Assembly: GCA_026936335.1 (NCBI GenBank)
Contig: JAPMXV010000036.1
Location: 124,001-188,000, forward strand
Direction of reading: 5' to 3'
DNA: 64,000 nucleotides
Origin: Mantamonas sphyraenae
Lineage: Eukaryota > CRuMs > Mantamonadidae
Of this stretch, positions 62,018 to 64,000 are shown piece by piece (the first letter of the stretch is position 1; the number at the start of each line of letters is the position of its first letter). A model generated the notes under the pieces. The model saw nothing but the letters and a program-made list of their open reading frames with translations. It was not told where the DNA came from and did not search any database. The position numbers and the translations under genes were made by a program.

Positions 62018-64000
62018 ATGCAAGCCCAGCCTCGTCGTGCATCACGTCGAAGGACGTCTGGCATCGTGGACGCGCAGCTGAACACGGCGTCGTCCACCTC
62101 TAGCAACAGCAGCAGCAGCAGTAGCAGCAGTAGCAGCAGTGACAGTGGACATCGTAGTGTGCTCAACACAGGATCCACTGTGGCATCGTACAACGAACAA
62201 TTGGCACTCAAGTCGTGGACACCGCCTCCTCCGTTGTCTGTGGACACCAAGAACAACAACCCGGGCTCCCCCAGCATGCTGCCCAGCATCCAAGGCACCG
62301 GTCGAAGCAGCCACGTGTCATCACCCCGAAGCAACAACAACAACAGCAACAACAGCAGTGGTGGTGGTGGGTGGTGGGGGTGGGGGCACACCCTCCTCTG
62401 CTTCTGCTTCGAAACCACCGGTTTACAAACAAACGACGCCCAAGAGGAAGCAGGAGCAGGAGCAGGAGCAACAGGCACAACCACAGCAGCAAACAAAGAG
62501 AGACAAGACACAGCATGATGGAGGCACGTCACCTCGACGAACACGCAACAAAAAAGCGGCGACGAGCGAAGTGGGAGCGATGCGACTGCTGGGAGGCAAG
62601 ACGACGCAGCAGCAGCAGCAACGGCTGGGAGTGTCGGACGTGGATGCACTCCCGTCTGCACTGGACACAGTCAACGCAGGCAGCAACACACATCAGATGA
62701 TCCGCAAGCATCTCAGGGCACAGTTGGACAGCCAGGAGGAGGCAGACGTGGGCAACGATGCAAGCCTGATCCAGGCGCAGGTGGAACGGCAGGTGGCCAG
62801 CTCGAAAGAGGTGGAAACACTGGCACAGGGGCCTCGCTTCGACGCCAAAGACGCAGCGGCCCTCAAGTTTGTGGAGTTTATGGATAGCAAACTGTTCAAG
62901 ATTGACCGAAGCCTGATGAAGCGCATTGTCAACGAGTGGGTGGCTTCGTTTGAGGACGAAGAGCACCGCTTTTCCTCGGTCGCCCTCTACGCCGAGTTTG
63001 TCATCAAGGAGACAAGACGCAAGACTGCCTCCTTCCCCAAACCCAACCATCTCATGACTGCCGTCTGCTGCCATCTGCTCGCAAAGGTAAGGACGCTGTG
63101 CGTGGGTTTCTTGGGCTTGATCTGAACGTTACCTCTCGCGAGGTGTGTTTTCCACCCACTCACACCCACACTCACACCCACACTCACTCACACAGGTTGC
63201 CACCGTGTTTGGTCGCTATGCTCCTCTGATGGAGGCATTGACCGAAGACATCCTGACGTCGGTGTACATCGATTACCCCGACGAAACGTTGCAGGAGAAC
63301 GAAGAGGACGAGGCACCCCTGTCGCTTACAGCCACCATCCAAAAGACACCCTACTTTGTCGAACACGAAATGATGATGCGTGAGCGCAAGTTGATTGAGT
63401 ATCAGACACGCAAGCTCAATGCCAGCTGGGAACGACGCAACCGCGTCCTTGCCGTCGCCATCAACAAGTGGCAGCTCAGTGCGTTTGTCCCACCTCCCAC
63501 CCCCCCACACACGCACCTTTTCTTTGCCACATCACCTGCTCACATAGCATTCACACACTCCCTTCCCCCACAGCGTTTGTGCGTACGGTGATGATCGCGT
63601 GGTACGGTTGGACCGTCAAGTCGCGCGTGCGTCGCCGCAACCTGAACCGGGTGATGAAAAAGTGGGTGTATTCATCGATGAAGGCACGTGCATTCCGAGA
63701 GTGGAAGGTGTATGTGCAATCGCATCGACGTCTGACGGTGGAAACCGAGGCTGGCGAGATGGCCACCGATTTCGAAGGCAAGATGGTCACCTTGCACGAC
63801 CGCCTGGCTCGTGCAGAGGCCAAGGCGGAACGAGTGGCGGCGCAGAACGAAGAATATCGACGTCGCATGGAGACGCAAGATCAGGAGATCGAACTATTGC
63901 AGGACAAGGTGCATCGTCTGGAGGAGAAATTGTTTGAAGCCAGTAGGTTTGGATGTCGATGGGCCAAACCCATCCCCCCCCCTCCCCACCCCCGTCTTCC
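62018..64000 (+). CDS. Trp-rich coiled-coil protein with SFI1-like spacing, 3' partial
   Basis: Exons 62018-63086, 63196-63478 and 63574-63942; the gene then enters an intron (donor GTAGGT) and leaves the window. The N-terminus is Ser, Asn, Gly and Gln-rich. The frame shifts by one in a G-rich Gly repeat near 62355-62375, where removing one G restores a continuous Gly run. The middle has a conserved-looking helical domain (KFVEFMDSKLFKIDRSLMKR, LMTAVCCHLLAK, VATVFGRYAPLMEAL). The C-terminal part has regularly placed Trp in helices (INKWQL, MIAWYGW, VMKKWVY, AFREWKVYV), reminiscent of centrin-binding SFI1-type repeats, followed by a long coiled coil. A centrosomal or axonemal role is only an inference. 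Confidence 0.6.

Overview
The window is nuclear DNA from a eukaryote, most likely a free-living unicellular heterotroph with a compact genome. About 33 protein genes lie on both strands, often less than 100 bp apart. Many have short GT-AG introns (about 70-260 nt, donors commonly GTGCGT, GTGAGT, GTAAGT or GTACGT). Coding DNA is GC-rich with many triplet and hexamer repeats that encode Ser, Gln, Gly or Lys tracts. No rRNA, tRNA, CRISPR array or bacterial-type operon was found. I do not name a taxon. The mix of polycystin, MSH4, TBC1D7-like, actin-fragmin-kinase-type and bacterial-type TatB genes fits a protist outside animals, fungi and plants.

Layout. 1-14 kb: a ubiquitin-rich block with an RBR E3 ligase, a giant CYLD-type deubiquitinase carrying about 28 TRAF-like zinc fingers, a second smaller CYLD-type deubiquitinase and a UIM protein, then polycystin-2 and the proteasome lid subunit Rpn8/PSMD7. 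14-23 kb: NTF2, a queuosine-tRNA galactosyltransferase homologue (B3GNTL1/QTGAL family), two low-complexity proteins, CENP-X/MHF2 and a kelch protein. 23-33.5 kb: a large mirror-image structure, HSF-A > PRP4-a > [AAC(3) gene] < PRP4-b < HSF-B. The inner 2.2-kb arms are nearly identical while the two flanking heat-shock-factor genes are strongly diverged. 33.6-40 kb: a small zinc-ribbon ORF, a nuclear TatB-like Tat translocase gene with a presequence-like extension, MSH4 and a PPR protein. 40.6-51 kb: a five-TM prominin/tweety-like protein, a TBC1D7-like protein, a second kelch protein and a composite protein that joins an actin-fragmin-kinase-type catalytic domain, a carbon-nitrogen hydrolase and WD40 repeats. 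51-64 kb: two paralogous polytopic membrane proteins of unknown function on either side of WDR33 and an F-box/polytopic membrane protein, then a two-TM protein, a CIR_N zinc-knuckle protein and a Trp-rich coiled-coil protein that runs off the right edge.

Several conserved genes contain single-base frame breaks, mostly in homopolymers or triplet repeats (Rpn8, PPR, HSF-A, the large CYLD-like gene, the last gene). Because one of these is an essential proteasome subunit, sequencing or assembly indels are likelier than decay. Exon joins below were inferred by eye from splice consensus, phase arithmetic and recalled family conservation; none was tested against transcripts.
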